Of a DNA stretch of 39,841 nucleotides, positions 1 to 7,536 are shown piece by piece. Origin of the DNA: Mycobacterium sp. 1165178.9. Its GTDB lineage: Bacteria > Actinomycetota > Actinomycetes > Mycobacteriales > Mycobacteriaceae. The DNA lies in the NCBI RefSeq assembly GCF_001673555.1, contig NZ_LZMB01000459.1, positions 1 to 39,841 of the forward strand, read 5' to 3'. The stretch's first letter is position 1, and each line of letters starts with the position of its first letter. Below the pieces are notes generated by a model. That model saw only the letters and a program-made list of their open reading frames with translations. It made no database searches and was not told where the DNA came from. The position numbers and the translations under genes were made by a program.

Positions 1-48
1 GTCTTCCCCGGCCGGCGGACTGGCCTAGTCATCCTCAGTGTGATGCCA

Positions 49-414
49 TCACCTGCCTTCCTTAAATGCTGTGTCGCCTTTTTTCGCAAATGTTGCTCGC
101 GGAGGGCTGCGCTGCACGGCGCGCACATCGGGCGCGGGCGCACTCCAAGCCTGCACGGAGACCGCATAGGACCGACCAGATGCCCGCGGCGCGACCAGGG
201 CGCAACCCGGCAGCAGGGACGATGGGGGCGGACGAAGCAGGGTTGCCGCCGCATCGCACAAGATGGCGTCGACCTCAGCGATCAGCATGGACAACTCCGG
301 GCCCTCGTCTAGCAGGACCGCTGCCTGCGAAACCGAACCGTCGGAGACCGTACCTGGCGCCGCCGCTGCCCCTCTGCCGCACTGCATCATCAGTAACCCG
401 CGTTCTGTCCGCAT
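49..414 (-). CDS. possible small hypothetical protein downstream of hsp18
   Basis: An ORF of up to 121 codons begins 12 bases after the hsp18 stop on the same strand, so it could be co-transcribed with it. I do not recognise the protein. Its middle part (roughly residues 34-60, LLDEGPELSMLIAEV and following) reads like a real acidic amphipathic helix, and codons there are mostly G/C-ending. The C-terminal half is rich in Pro, Ala, Ser and Arg and could be non-coding. A second in-frame ATG pair lies eight codons in (around 390) and may be the true start. No good ribosome-binding site is visible before either. It could instead be chance, because other frames are open here too. Confidence 0.33.
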   Translation of the reverse strand: MRTERGLLMMQCGRGAAAAPGTVSDGSVSQAAVLLDEGPELSMLIAEVDAILCDAAATLLRPPPSSLLPGCALVAPRASGRSYAVSVQAWSAPAPDVRAVQRSPPRATFAKKGDTAFKEGR

Positions 415-426
415 CGAACCGGCCGA

Positions 427-849
427 TCACGCGCTGATGGCGGCGTACTGCCTGTCTTCGCGCTTGACCGCGATCTTGCGGGGCTTGGCTTTCTCGGCTA
501 CCGGAATACGCAACCGGAGGACCCCCGCGTCGTAGCACGCATCGATGTGGTCCGTGTCGAGATTGTCACCGAGCACCAACTGCCGACTGAACACCCCCCG
601 CGCCCGTTCGGTGGCCAGCATTTCTCGGCTTGGATCGATATCGGGGCGTTCCGCGCGCACCGTTACCACATTGCGTTCGATATCGAGTTCCAGCGACTGC
701 TCATCGATTCCCGGCAGGTCGAACTCGACGACGAACTGCTCGCCGTCGCGCCAGGCATCCATCGGCATCACCGCCGGACGCGCCGCGGTACCTGACACCT
801 GCTGAGTGAAGCGATCGAGGTCACGGAACGGATCGCTACGCACCAACAT
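427..849 (-). CDS. hsp18: Hsp20-family small heat-shock protein, 18 kDa antigen type
   Basis: This 140-residue alpha-crystallin-type holdase would bind unfolding proteins in the cytoplasm. The sequence closely resembles the 18 kDa antigen of M. leprae and M. avium: N-terminal [14 protein letters not shown], then PVMPMDAWR-type entry to the alpha-crystallin domain (about 35-125) with [19 protein letters not shown] and the [11 protein letters not shown] strand near the C-terminus. I chose the ATG at 849 because GGAGGTG sits about 6 bases upstream and it matches the family N-terminus; an upstream in-frame start would add eight residues. The gene has its own promoter at 922-950 with a palindrome at the expected start of transcription. 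It is not the Acr/HspX (Rv2031c) type. Confidence 0.93.
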   Translation of the reverse strand: MLVRSDPFRDLDRFTQQVSGTAARPAVMPMDAWRDGEQFVVEFDLPGIDEQSLELDIERNVVTVRAERPDIDPSREMLATERARGVFSRQLVLGDNLDTDHIDACYDAGVLRLRIPVAEKAKPRKIAVKREDRQYAAISA

Positions 850-899
850 GGTCGTCACCTCCAACACTCCCATCTATCTGTCTGTTCGCAGCGATTATC

Positions 900-950
900 T
901 ATGCCTCACGGCATATATTTTTATATAGCTCAGAGCGCCGGCCTTGGCAA
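900..950 (-). promoter_or_regulatory. hsp18 promoter with overlapping palindrome
   Basis: On the minus strand a -35 hexamer TTGCCA (945-950) and a -10 TATATA (922-927) are separated by exactly 17 bases, close to a housekeeping sigma promoter. Just downstream, TATGCC-N4-GGCATA (900-915) is a perfect dyad placed at the predicted start of transcription. Around it the DNA is unusually AT-rich for this genome (about 911-927). It does not resemble the HspR HAIR inverted repeat. That the dyad is an operator is inference. Confidence 0.6.
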
Positions 951-1080
951 GAGAAAGTTGAAAATCCCTCCGCCGCAGGATCATCAAGAGATTCCCGCGC
1001 TCATAGCCGATTACAGCTCCGGCACCGAAGGCACCCGCGCCCTGCGAGAACCTGCATCCCTCCGTTATTGGCGTCGCACG

Positions 1081-1731
1081 TCAGCGAAGCGCGGCCAGGA
1101 GGCGGTCGACGCTTTGAGAATCCCCTCTGACGCTGAGTCGGCGTTCGCGTTGGGCGCGTTGTCGGGGTTCGCCATCGATAATTAGCGCCTTGAAGGTGAC
1201 GGCATCGGTGTAGAGCACGGCGTCGAATTTCGGGGTTTCTTCCCGCGAGATCGTCAGTCCCCCATCGCCGATGGCGACTGTGAATTGGTCTTCGTCGAGC
1301 ACGATGCGGATGGTGGCGGCGAGGCCAGGGGCGCTGGTGGCGTCGAAATGGGTCTTGAGGGCAAGCATGAGGGCATCGACGCTTATCCTCGCGTTCTGCG
1401 CGTCGATGGGCACGGCTTGACCCCATTCGCCGAGCATCAGCAGCACTCCCTCGAGTTGGCGTCCCCACTCCGTGAGTTCGTAGACCCACACCGATGCCGG
1501 GCGACCGAGTCGCCGCCGTCGGATGACTCCGGAGCCTTCGAGTTCGCGCAGCCGCTGCGACAATACGTTCGGTCGCACGGTGCCAAGCCCGGATTGCAAG
1601 TCGCCGAAGCGTTTCGGACCGAAGAGCAGTTCACGGACAATCAGCAGAGCCCAGCGTTCCCCGACAACGTCGAGGGCTCGGGCGGTGGCGCAGGCGTCGC
1701 CGTAACTGCGCCGATCCGACTTGGTTGTCAC
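1081..1731 (-). CDS. HxlR-family regulator with C-terminal SCP2-like domain
   Basis: This is a two-domain regulator of 216 residues. Residues about 5-105 form an HxlR winged helix: conserved YGDAC near the N-terminus with a Cys often redox-active in this family, VVGERWALLIVRELLFGPKRF, the LSQRLRELEGSGVI recognition region and a following wing. Residues about 115-216 resemble an SCP2 sterol-carrier-like domain, with a strand pattern ending in ALIIDGEP-type sequence. The GTG at 1731 is chosen because GGAGG precedes it by about five bases; an ATG at 1758 would add nine residues but has poor spacing. It is divergent from the NmrA-type reductase at 1872, the usual arrangement for a regulator and its target. 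The effector is unknown; a hydrophobic ligand in the C-terminal domain is inference. Confidence 0.85.
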   Translation of the reverse strand: MTTKSDRRSYGDACATARALDVVGERWALLIVRELLFGPKRFGDLQSGLGTVRPNVLSQRLRELEGSGVIRRRRLGRPASVWVYELTEWGRQLEGVLLMLGEWGQAVPIDAQNARISVDALMLALKTHFDATSAPGLAATIRIVLDEDQFTVAIGDGGLTISREETPKFDAVLYTDAVTFKALIIDGEPRQRAQRERRLSVRGDSQSVDRLLAALR

Positions 1732-1871
1732 ACCGCCTCCGCCGGGTTCGCTTGCCATTGCTCCACTTTAGCATGTCAGTTTTTACTTACTATCGGGCAC
1801 TTGTTTTTATGAAGTTGATGGTTTTATAGTGCAAGTGCACGTTTGCCGAGCGTTTTCACCCAGGAGGAATC
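1732..1871. promoter_or_regulatory. divergent regulatory region between HxlR regulator and reductase
   Basis: This AT-rich interval separates the two divergent genes. It holds GTGCA-AG-TGCAC (1829-1840), a 12-base dyad, and scattered short elements such as ACTAT near 1788-1792 and ATAGT at 1826-1830 that could form a larger interrupted dyad. HxlR proteins usually bind such intergenic dyads and repress both promoters. A strong ribosome-binding site AGGAGGA lies just before the plus-strand gene. Exact promoter elements are not clear. Confidence 0.4.
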
Positions 1872-2750
1872 ATGATTCTTGTTACCGGAGCGGCAGGACT
1901 GACCGGCTCGATCGTCATCCGCGAGTTCGCACACCGGGGATTGCCCGTTCGAGCGCTAGTGCGACAGTCCGCCCAGGCGGCGCAGTTCGACGCCCTACCC
2001 ACCGTCGACGTGGTCACCGGCGACATGCTCGCACCAAAGACCCTCTCGGCGGCCCTCGACGGGGTGGAGCGCGCACTGATGATCTCCACTGCCGGAGTGC
2101 AGATGATGGACACTCAATGCACGTTTATAGAGGCAGCGAAGTCGGCTGGCGTGCAACACATCGTCAAGATCGCCGGCATCGATTCCGGCATCGGTTTCGA
2201 TCCCTATGCTTTCCGTGCGGGCCGCTGGCACGCGCACGTCGAGCGCTACCTCGAAGGATGCGGGATCGCATGGACTCACATTCGACCGGTGCAATTCATG
2301 CAGTTCTACCTGCCGAGCACAGTGACGGGCGTCGACCCCATCCGGCGTGAACTCGTAATGCCGATCGGCGAGAGTGAGTTGTCCCCCGTCGACATCGAAG
2401 ACATCGCGAAAGTGGCTGTCGCGCTTCTGCACTCGCCGGGCCACGAAGGCAAGCGCTACTTCATGACGGGACCCGAGGCGCTCACAATGAACCAGGTCGT
2501 CGACCAGATCTCTCAGGCCACCGGCGCCCCCTTCAAGTACCGCGCTGTCTCGTTGGAGGAGAAGCGCCGCCAGCTCGCCGCCGCCGGATTGCCCGATGAC
2601 GCCCTAGACCTGATCGACGAGCTGTTCAGTGAACGTGCCCGGTGCACGAAGTCCTACGTCGACCTGAGCACCCACGAGACCTTCGGGGTCGAGCCGACCA
2701 GCTTCGCGCAATTCGCCCGGCGCCACGCCGCGGAGTTCCTGGCCGCGTAA
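1872..2750 (+). CDS. NAD(P)-binding NmrA-like atypical short-chain dehydrogenase
   Basis: The 292-residue protein starts with the Rossmann glycine motif VTGAAGLTGS (residues 4-13), typical of atypical SDR/NmrA-type oxidoreductases, which use NAD(P)H to reduce quinones or carbonyls or act as redox sensors. The segment VDVVTGDMLAP and following matches the conserved nucleotide-pocket region, and the VEISP-like stretch LSPVDIEDIAKVAVALL (about 175-191) is the usual family landmark before the C-terminal substrate region. AGGAGGA upstream supports the ATG. Divergence from an HxlR regulator suggests induction by an electrophile or redox stress; that is inference. Substrate is unknown. Confidence 0.88.
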   Translation: MILVTGAAGLTGSIVIREFAHRGLPVRALVRQSAQAAQFDALPTVDVVTGDMLAPKTLSAALDGVERALMISTAGVQMMDTQCTFIEAAKSAGVQHIVKIAGIDSGIGFDPYAFRAGRWHAHVERYLEGCGIAWTHIRPVQFMQFYLPSTVTGVDPIRRELVMPIGESELSPVDIEDIAKVAVALLHSPGHEGKRYFMTGPEALTMNQVVDQISQATGAPFKYRAVSLEEKRRQLAAAGLPDDALDLIDELFSERARCTKSYVDLSTHETFGVEPTSFAQFARRHAAEFLAA

Positions 2751-3089
2751 GGCGGCAACCCATATCCACGATCCGCCGACTCAACGGCCGCAAGGCGTCG
2801 CGCGCGCACAATCCCGGACCAGGTCTTCGGCCCCCTAACCTGACCAACGCCGTGATTGCTCACAGTAGGTAATCAGCCAGTCCCTCCACCGCAATGACGA
2901 GTAGGCATTCAGGCCCCGTTGACGGCAGGCATCCTTCGAAGCTTAGGGACGGTTTGGTTCGAGCGGGTTTGATCGGCGCATACCTCTGTATTCGTCGTCA
3001 AGGCCGCCCAGACAATGCGAATAGGAGCCCTTTACCCGGGTATCCCCGCGCCTGTGGCGGGTGCTGGCACGAAGTGAGGTGAGGCGGCG
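2751..3089. other. non-coding gap before the ANTAR gene
   Basis: No convincing gene is visible in these 339 bases; open frames here lack coding character and ribosome-binding sites. Near its right end GGGTAT (3038-3043) resembles the -10 of mycobacterial SigF promoters, but no good GTTT-type -35 is placed at the right distance. A strong Shine-Dalgarno (GAGGTGAGG) immediately precedes the next ATG. Confidence 0.5.
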
Positions 3090-3362
3090 ATGAACTGCGG
3101 TGAGTATTCGGATGCGCGGATCTTTGATGTCGCCAAAGGCGTACTGATTGCGATGCAGGGCTGCAGCCTCGACGACGCGTTAACCGAGTTGGTCAGTGTC
3201 GCCGAACGTCACCAAGTTGGGGTGCTGGCGCTGGCGCGGGCATTGGTGTGTCTTGCCTCGCCCGCTCTTCAACACGACCGCGATGGTGCTGCGGCTCACG
3301 CAGCCATCGCCGAGTTCGGCGAACTGTTTTCGGCCCACCGTCATCACGTTGCCGGAACCTGA
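3090..3362 (+). CDS. stand-alone ANTAR-domain protein
   Basis: Residues about 5-60 carry the ANTAR signature: RIFDVAKGVLIAMQGCSLDDALTELVSVA, i.e. the conserved AKGVLM-type helix, the GCS turn and the DEA.LL helix, followed by the third helix with VGVLALARALV. ANTAR domains bind paired RNA stem-loops and promote antitermination. Most are fused to GAF, PAS or receiver domains; here the 90-residue protein consists of little more than the ANTAR domain, so any sensing must come from a partner. GAGGTGAGG upstream supports the start. No neighbouring kinase or sensor gene is present, and its RNA target is unknown. Confidence 0.82.
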   Translation: MNCGEYSDARIFDVAKGVLIAMQGCSLDDALTELVSVAERHQVGVLALARALVCLASPALQHDRDGAAAHAAIAEFGELFSAHRHHVAGT

Positions 3363-3764
3363 AATTTGCGAAGTCGGGTGGCTTCCTTTTCAGGGCACGA
3401 AGCCGACCCACTGCGGTAGTCGGGGGGGCCACAGCGACACCGACTGGTCAGAACCAGACTGCGCAGGGGGAGCAGGCGGTCAGCGAGCTCACCCAACATT
3501 TACGAATTGCGGCATGCACGCCGTAAAACAGGAATTTACCATCATGGATGACAGCTGATATTTGGACTTCGGACCGCCAATACCCGTGGTGCACAACGTT
3601 TTCGCGAACCCATCAACTCGCAACCGCAGGCGACGGGGCGACACCGACGTGAGATCGTAGCCTTGTCGCGCTAGCCGATTCCGACCTTCGCGGCGGATCC
3701 GCCATCCTTACGTCACAAAGTCTGGAATTCAGGCGCTCAAATCTGGAACCTACTTGGACCTAGA
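3363..3764. other. non-coding gap between ANTAR gene and dnaB end
   Basis: I see no supportable gene in these 402 bases; the longest open frames have poor codon bias and no start signals. A perfect 12-base palindrome GGCGGATCCGCC lies at 3692-3703, about 60 bases beyond the dnaB stop, and could take part in ending dnaB transcription, although there is no loop and no U-tract. TCTGGAA occurs twice (around 3721 and 3744) as a short direct repeat of unknown meaning. Confidence 0.45.
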
Positions 3765-5141
3765 TCACCGCGCCATGTTGGTGAACCGCGACAGGTGCAG
3801 CTGGTGCGCGACCGTCACCGTCTTGGTCGGGCCGTTTCGGTGTTTGGCGAGAATGAAGTCCGCCTCTCCCCCGCGTGGATCGTCGCGCTCGAACGCGTCT
3901 GGCCGGTTGAGCAGGATGACCATATCCGCATCCTGCTCCAGGGATCCCGATTCGCGAAGGTCCGACAGCATGGGCTTCTTGTCGGTGCGCTGCTCGGGAC
4001 CGCGGTTCAGCTGGCTGATCGCGACAACGGGCACCTCCAGCTCCTTCGCCAGCAGCTTGAGTTGGCGGGAGAATTCGGACACCTCGAGCTGGCGTGACTC
4101 GACCTTCTTTCCCGACGACATCAGCTGCAGATAGTCGACCACGACCAGACGTAGGTCGGATTTCTGGCGTAGCCGGCGGGCCTTGGCTCGGATCTCCATC
4201 ATCGTCAGGTTCGGCGAGTCGTCGATATACAGCGGCGCTTCGCTGATTTCGCTCATCCGCCGCGCCAGCCGCGTCCAGTCTTCGTCGCTCATGCGACCGG
4301 ACCGCATGTCTGCGAGTTTGATTTTCGCTTCCGCCGATAACAGCCGCATGACGATCTCGGACTTGCTCATCTCCAGCGAGAAGATGACGCTGGCCATGCG
4401 GTGCTTGATCGAGCACGAGCGCAAAAAATCCAGTCCCAGCGTGGATTTCCCGACGCCGGGCCTGGCCGCCACGATGATCATCTGCCCGGCATGCAGACCG
4501 TTGGTCACCTCGTCGAGCTCGGTGAAACCGGTTGGGACGCCGCGCGCGACGCCGCCGTTGGAGGCGATGGCGTCGATCTCGTCCATGGTCGGCTGCAGCA
4601 GATCCTCGAGCGGAACGAAATCCTCCGACGTCCGACGCTCGGCCACCTCGTAGATCTCGGCCTGCGCGCGGTCGACCACCTCGGCCACGTCGGCGCCCTC
4701 GGCGCCCGCGTAGCCGTACTGCACGACCCGGGTGCCGGCCTCCACGAGGCGCCGCAGGAGCGCCTTCTCGGCCACGATGGTCGCGTAGTAGCTCGCGTTG
4801 GCCGCGGTCGGCACCGTCGAGATCAGCGTGTGCAGATACGGCGCCCCGCCGATGCGGCGCAGCAGGTTGCGGCGGTCCAGTTCTGCGGCGACCGTCACCG
4901 CGTCGGCCGGTTCGCCACGCCCGTAGAGGTCCAGGATCGCGTCGTAGACGTTCTGGTGGGCGGGGCGGTAGAAGTCGCCGGGCCGCAGCCGTTCGAGGAC
5001 GTCGGCGATGGCGTCCTTGCTGAGCAGCATGCCGCCCAGCACCGCCTGCTCGGCCGCCATGTCCTGCGGTGGCTGACGCCCGAAGTCCTCGCTTGGCGGC
5101 GAGGAATCCATGCCCGATGCCAAGTCATCGACGACCGCCAC
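3765..5141 (-). CDS. dnaB: replicative DNA helicase DnaB, without intein
   Basis: The hexameric helicase unwinds the chromosome ahead of the replication fork. The 458-residue product has the N-terminal helical DnaB domain (about 28-130), the linker and the RecA-like C-terminal domain with Walker A ARPGVGKST (226-234), LVVVDYLQLM Walker B region (332-341), AISQLNRGPE (374-383) and the DLRESG-SLEQDAD segment. In M. tuberculosis and M. leprae an intein interrupts DnaB between that Gly and the next residue; here G399-S400 are directly joined. The GTG at 5141 is chosen because GGAGGAGGG precedes it and the length equals the intein-less M. tuberculosis protein; the frame is open about 32 codons further. 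A promoter with an SOS-like dyad lies upstream. Confidence 0.97.
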   Translation of the reverse strand: MAVVDDLASGMDSSPPSEDFGRQPPQDMAAEQAVLGGMLLSKDAIADVLERLRPGDFYRPAHQNVYDAILDLYGRGEPADAVTVAAELDRRNLLRRIGGAPYLHTLISTVPTAANASYYATIVAEKALLRRLVEAGTRVVQYGYAGAEGADVAEVVDRAQAEIYEVAERRTSEDFVPLEDLLQPTMDEIDAIASNGGVARGVPTGFTELDEVTNGLHAGQMIIVAARPGVGKSTLGLDFLRSCSIKHRMASVIFSLEMSKSEIVMRLLSAEAKIKLADMRSGRMSDEDWTRLARRMSEISEAPLYIDDSPNLTMMEIRAKARRLRQKSDLRLVVVDYLQLMSSGKKVESRQLEVSEFSRQLKLLAKELEVPVVAISQLNRGPEQRTDKKPMLSDLRESGSLEQDADMVILLNRPDAFERDDPRGGEADFILAKHRNGPTKTVTVAHQLHLSRFTNMAR

Positions 5142-5169
5142 GGATTCCCTCCTCCCCTGGCTCACGCAT

Positions 5170-5209
5170 CCGAACATACATTCGATAGCCGACATCGAGC
5201 GTAAGTCAA
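5170..5209 (-). promoter_or_regulatory. putative dnaB promoter with LexA-box-like dyad over the -10
   Basis: Reading the minus strand, TTGACT (5204-5209) and TATCGA (5182-5187) are separated by 16 bases, a plausible housekeeping promoter ending about 40 bases before the dnaB GTG. The interval 5170-5185, CCGAACATACATTCGA, matches the mycobacterial SOS box TCGAAC-N4-GTTCGA at 10 of its 12 defined bases and overlaps the -10. A second dyad TCGAT-N7-ATCGA (5182-5198) overlaps it. LexA control of dnaB is inference. Confidence 0.45.
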
Positions 5210-5353
5210 GATCCTGACAACCTGCGCCGCAGAGCACCCGTACGCCCGGCGCCGGGACGACGTTAAACGTTGCTGGCTAGTAGGCAAAGGGGGTGCTGTT
5301 TATGAAGCTGTGCATCGTGTGTGCATATCCGTCGACACCTGTGTTGAGCGGGG

Positions 5354-5438
5354 TGTGGAGAACCTGTGGATTAATGCAAAGGGCTAGGACATCGCTGCAG
5401 ATACCGGCCATACAACGCCATGCAATTCGTGTGGACAA
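5354..5438. promoter_or_regulatory. cluster of three DnaA-box-like sites upstream of dnaB
   Basis: TGTGGAGAA (5354-5362) and TGTGGACAA (5430-5438) are exact reverse complements of TTCTCCACA and TTGTCCACA, the mycobacterial DnaA-box forms. TGTGGATTA (5365-5373) is a weaker third site. The first two are 11 bases apart, start to start, about one helical turn, and all three share orientation. They lie in the 531-base gap between rplI and dnaB (5142-5672), in which I find no convincing gene. Confidence 0.5.
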
Positions 5439-5620
5439 GAATCTCTACGGCGTGTCGGGCCAGGTTACTGCGCCGGGCGTGTTGGCTTTACGCCGCGTTT
5501 TCCCAGCGTTACGGGCCGGTAAAGCGCCCCCGCGGAATGCACCCCGGAAATTGTTCGCCAGGGAGCACGTCCGCGATCTACACCGGCGGAGTGCGCCCGC
5601 GTGCCCGCAGCGCAACGAAG

Positions 5621-5652
5621 CCCGGCGGCGGCCGATCAAGGCCACCGCCGGG
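5621..5652 (-). terminator. hairpin terminator after rplI
   Basis: CCCGGCGGCGGCC (5621-5633) pairs with GGCCACCGCCGGG (5640-5652) around a 6-base loop; 12 of 13 pairs match. It lies about 20 bases past the rplI stop on the minus strand. There is no long U-tract, as is common for mycobacterial terminators. Confidence 0.65.
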
Positions 5653-5672
5653 AACGAGCAAATGTCGGGTGC

Positions 5673-6131
5673 TTAACTCTGCGCGACGACCTCGAGCGGG
5701 ACCTCGACGTCCACCTCGGGGTGCAGGTGCACCGCCACCGGGTGTGTCCCGACGGCCTTGATGTGCGATTTGGGCAGCCGCACGATCCGCTTGTCCAGGT
5801 TGGGGCCGCCGGCCTTCTTGATCGCCGCGACGACATCGCCGGCGGTCACCGAACCGAACAGCTTTCCGGAATCGGCCGCGGTCTTGACCGGCAGCGAGAC
5901 CGGGCCGAGAGCTTCGATCGCCGTCTTCAGTTCGTTGGCGTGCCCAAGATCGCGCACGGCCTTGGTTTCGCGGGCCCGGCGGATATCGTCCGCCTGCCGC
6001 TGCGCGCCGCGGGAGGCCACGATCGCCAGGCCGCGAGGGAGCAGGAAGTTGCGGCCGTAACCGTCCTTGACCTCGACTGTGTCGCCGACGGCACCCAGGT
6101 GGTCGACGTCAGCCGTCAGAATCAGCTTCAT
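5673..6131 (-). CDS. rplI: 50S ribosomal protein L9
   Basis: L9 bridges the base of the L1 stalk of the large subunit. The 152-residue product, the same length as M. tuberculosis RplI, has the N-terminal RNA-binding domain with [31 protein letters not shown] (about 20-38), the connecting long helix (about 40-75) and the C-terminal domain including [16 protein letters not shown] (about 88-103). It is last in the rpsF-ssb-rpsR-rplI cluster, 30 bases after rpsR, and is followed by a hairpin at 5621-5652. Gene order is standard for actinobacteria. Confidence 0.98.
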   Translation of the reverse strand: MKLILTADVDHLGAVGDTVEVKDGYGRNFLLPRGLAIVASRGAQRQADDIRRARETKAVRDLGHANELKTAIEALGPVSLPVKTAADSGKLFGSVTAGDVVAAIKKAGGPNLDKRIVRLPKSHIKAVGTHPVAVHLHPEVDVEVPLEVVAQS

Positions 6132-6161
6132 CGTTTCGTACTTTCGGTAGGCCTGCGGCGA

Positions 6162-6416
6162 CTATCGCGCCGAGGAGGTAAAGGGCAGCAGCGCCACCTC
6201 GCGGGCATTCTTCACCGCGATGGCGATGTCACGCTGGTGCTGCACACAATTGCCGGTGACGCGACGCGCACGAATCTTGCCGCGCTCGCTGATGTAGGTA
6301 CGCAGCAGCGCGGTGTCCTTGTAGTCGATCGCTTGATCCTTTTTGGCGCAGAAGACACATTTGCGTGCCTTGACCGGCTTTTCCGGAGCCGGCCGCCGCT
6401 TGTTGGACTTGGCCAT
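6162..6416 (-). CDS. rpsR: 30S ribosomal protein S18, cysteine-containing (zinc-type) form
   Basis: S18 binds with S6 on the platform of the small subunit. The 84-residue product matches M. tuberculosis RpsR1 in length and sequence. It keeps KCVFC near residue 20 and NCVQHQRD near residue 57, so it belongs to the cysteine-containing, zinc-dependent paralogue rather than the cysteine-free form that mycobacteria make under zinc limitation. It lies between ssb (43 bases upstream) and rplI (30 bases downstream), consistent with one operon. Confidence 0.98.
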   Translation of the reverse strand: MAKSNKRRPAPEKPVKARKCVFCAKKDQAIDYKDTALLRTYISERGKIRARRVTGNCVQHQRDIAIAVKNAREVALLPFTSSAR

Positions 6417-6459
6417 GTCTGTCTTTCTATCCGTTCTCTATTACTGAAGTTTTCTTTGA

Positions 6460-6984
6460 TCAGAAGGGCGGTTCGTCGTCCCCGCCGCCGAACGAGCCCG
6501 ATGCGGGCGCACTGCCCCACGGGTCGTCGGCGGGCGCACTGCTCGCCGGGGCCGGCTGCTGGCGGGATCCGCCGCCGCCGCCACCGCCGAAACCGCCGCC
6601 ACCACCGCCACCGCCGCTGCGACTGGCCTTGTTGACCTTGGCTGTGGCATACCGCAGCGAGGGACCGATTTCGTCGACCTCGACCTCGACGACGGTGCGC
6701 TTCTCACCTTCACGAGTCTCAAAAGAGCGCTGCTTGAGCCGACCCGTGACGATCACCCGGGCACCACGCGTGAGGCTCTCCGCGACGTTCTCGGCAGCTT
6801 CGCGCCAGATGTTGCACCGCAGGAACAGCGCCTCGCCGTCTTTCCACTCCCCGCTCTGGCGGTCATAGATTCGCGGTGTCGACGCCACGGTGAAGTTCGC
6901 GACGGCGGCACCCGACGGGGTGAACCGCAGTTCGGGGTCGGCGGTCAGGTTTCCGACAACGGTGATAGTGGTGTCACCAGCCAC
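6460..6984 (-). CDS. ssb: single-stranded DNA-binding protein
   Basis: SSB coats single-stranded DNA and recruits replication and repair proteins. The 174-residue product begins [21 protein letters not shown], the first OB-fold strand, and contains [14 protein letters not shown] and [15 protein letters not shown] (OB fold to about 110). A linker dominated by glycine (about 120-145) follows, then an acidic tail ending DDEPPF, the conserved partner-binding tip. It is about ten residues longer than the M. tuberculosis protein, the difference being mainly in the Gly-rich linker. It sits between rpsF and rpsR as in other bacteria. Confidence 0.98.
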   Translation of the reverse strand: MAGDTTITVVGNLTADPELRFTPSGAAVANFTVASTPRIYDRQSGEWKDGEALFLRCNIWREAAENVAESLTRGARVIVTGRLKQRSFETREGEKRTVVEVEVDEIGPSLRYATAKVNKASRSGGGGGGGGFGGGGGGGSRQQPAPASSAPADDPWGSAPASGSFGGGDDEPPF

Positions 6985-7111
6985 AGTTTCCTCCTCGTTC
7001 CGGCCCTGTTCCTCGCCGCTCGGGTGGTGGGTGTCATGAGCGTACTTTCGCTGAGCTCTCCACAGCCTAAGCAGGTGCGCCGACGAGAAGCACGCGACGC
7101 AGCCAAGGCTG

Positions 7112-7402
7112 TTAGTGCTTGTCGGTGCGCATCACCTTGGTGCGCAGTACCGACTCGTTGAGGCTCAGCTGCCGGTCGAGCTCGGATACCGTCGCCGGCT
7201 CGGCTTTCAGGTCGACGACGACGTAGATGCCTTCGGCGTGCTTGGCGATCTCGTAAGCCAGACGGCGCCGGCCCCAGATGTCGACCTTGTCGACGGATCC
7301 ACCATCCTTGCGGACGACGTTGAGGAACGTCTCCAAGGATGGGGCAACGGTGCGCTCGTCGAGCGTGGGGTCAAGAATGACCATGATTTCGTATGGACGC
7401 AT
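7112..7402 (-). CDS. rpsF: 30S ribosomal protein S6
   Basis: The 96-residue product begins [16 protein letters not shown] and contains [22 protein letters not shown], the classic S6 ferredoxin-like fold that pairs with S18. Length equals the M. tuberculosis protein. A strong ribosome-binding site (GGAGGTGGTGAGG) lies just upstream of the ATG. It begins the rpsF-ssb-rpsR-rplI cluster; the gap of about 130 bases before it, after the PfpI-type gene, is the likely promoter region. In many bacteria S6-S18 autoregulates such operons, but no matching leader motif was identified here. Confidence 0.98.
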   Translation of the reverse strand: MRPYEIMVILDPTLDERTVAPSLETFLNVVRKDGGSVDKVDIWGRRRLAYEIAKHAEGIYVVVDLKAEPATVSELDRQLSLNESVLRTKVMRTDKH

Positions 7403-7536
7403 GGAAACCTCACCACCTCCTCTGGTCTCAAGCGGCCACGGACGTTCCGTGGCAGGAGGGCCGCCTGCGTCGGCAACCGCACCAGGCTACCGGATAGCGA
7501 GCTGACCAGAAAAATCCGGCCGATTGGGCAACCCCG

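Noticed and set aside
2894-3558. Short ORFs around the ANTAR gene
   Set aside because: Overlap the ANTAR frame or lack ribosome-binding sites and codon bias.
3363-3764. Possible tRNA in the gap right of the ANTAR gene
   Set aside because: No T-loop (GTTCGANTC-type) with a paired acceptor stem could be found; the same holds for the other gaps.
4401-5204. 267-residue open frame opposite dnaB
   Set aside because: Shadow of the dnaB frame in high-GC DNA; Arg/His/Val-rich composition and no start signal.
5293-5676. 127-residue plus-strand ORF in the rplI-dnaB gap (position of Rv0057 in H37Rv)
   Set aside because: No similarity recognised, many Arg/Pro shadows, and it runs through the DnaA-box cluster and the rplI terminator.
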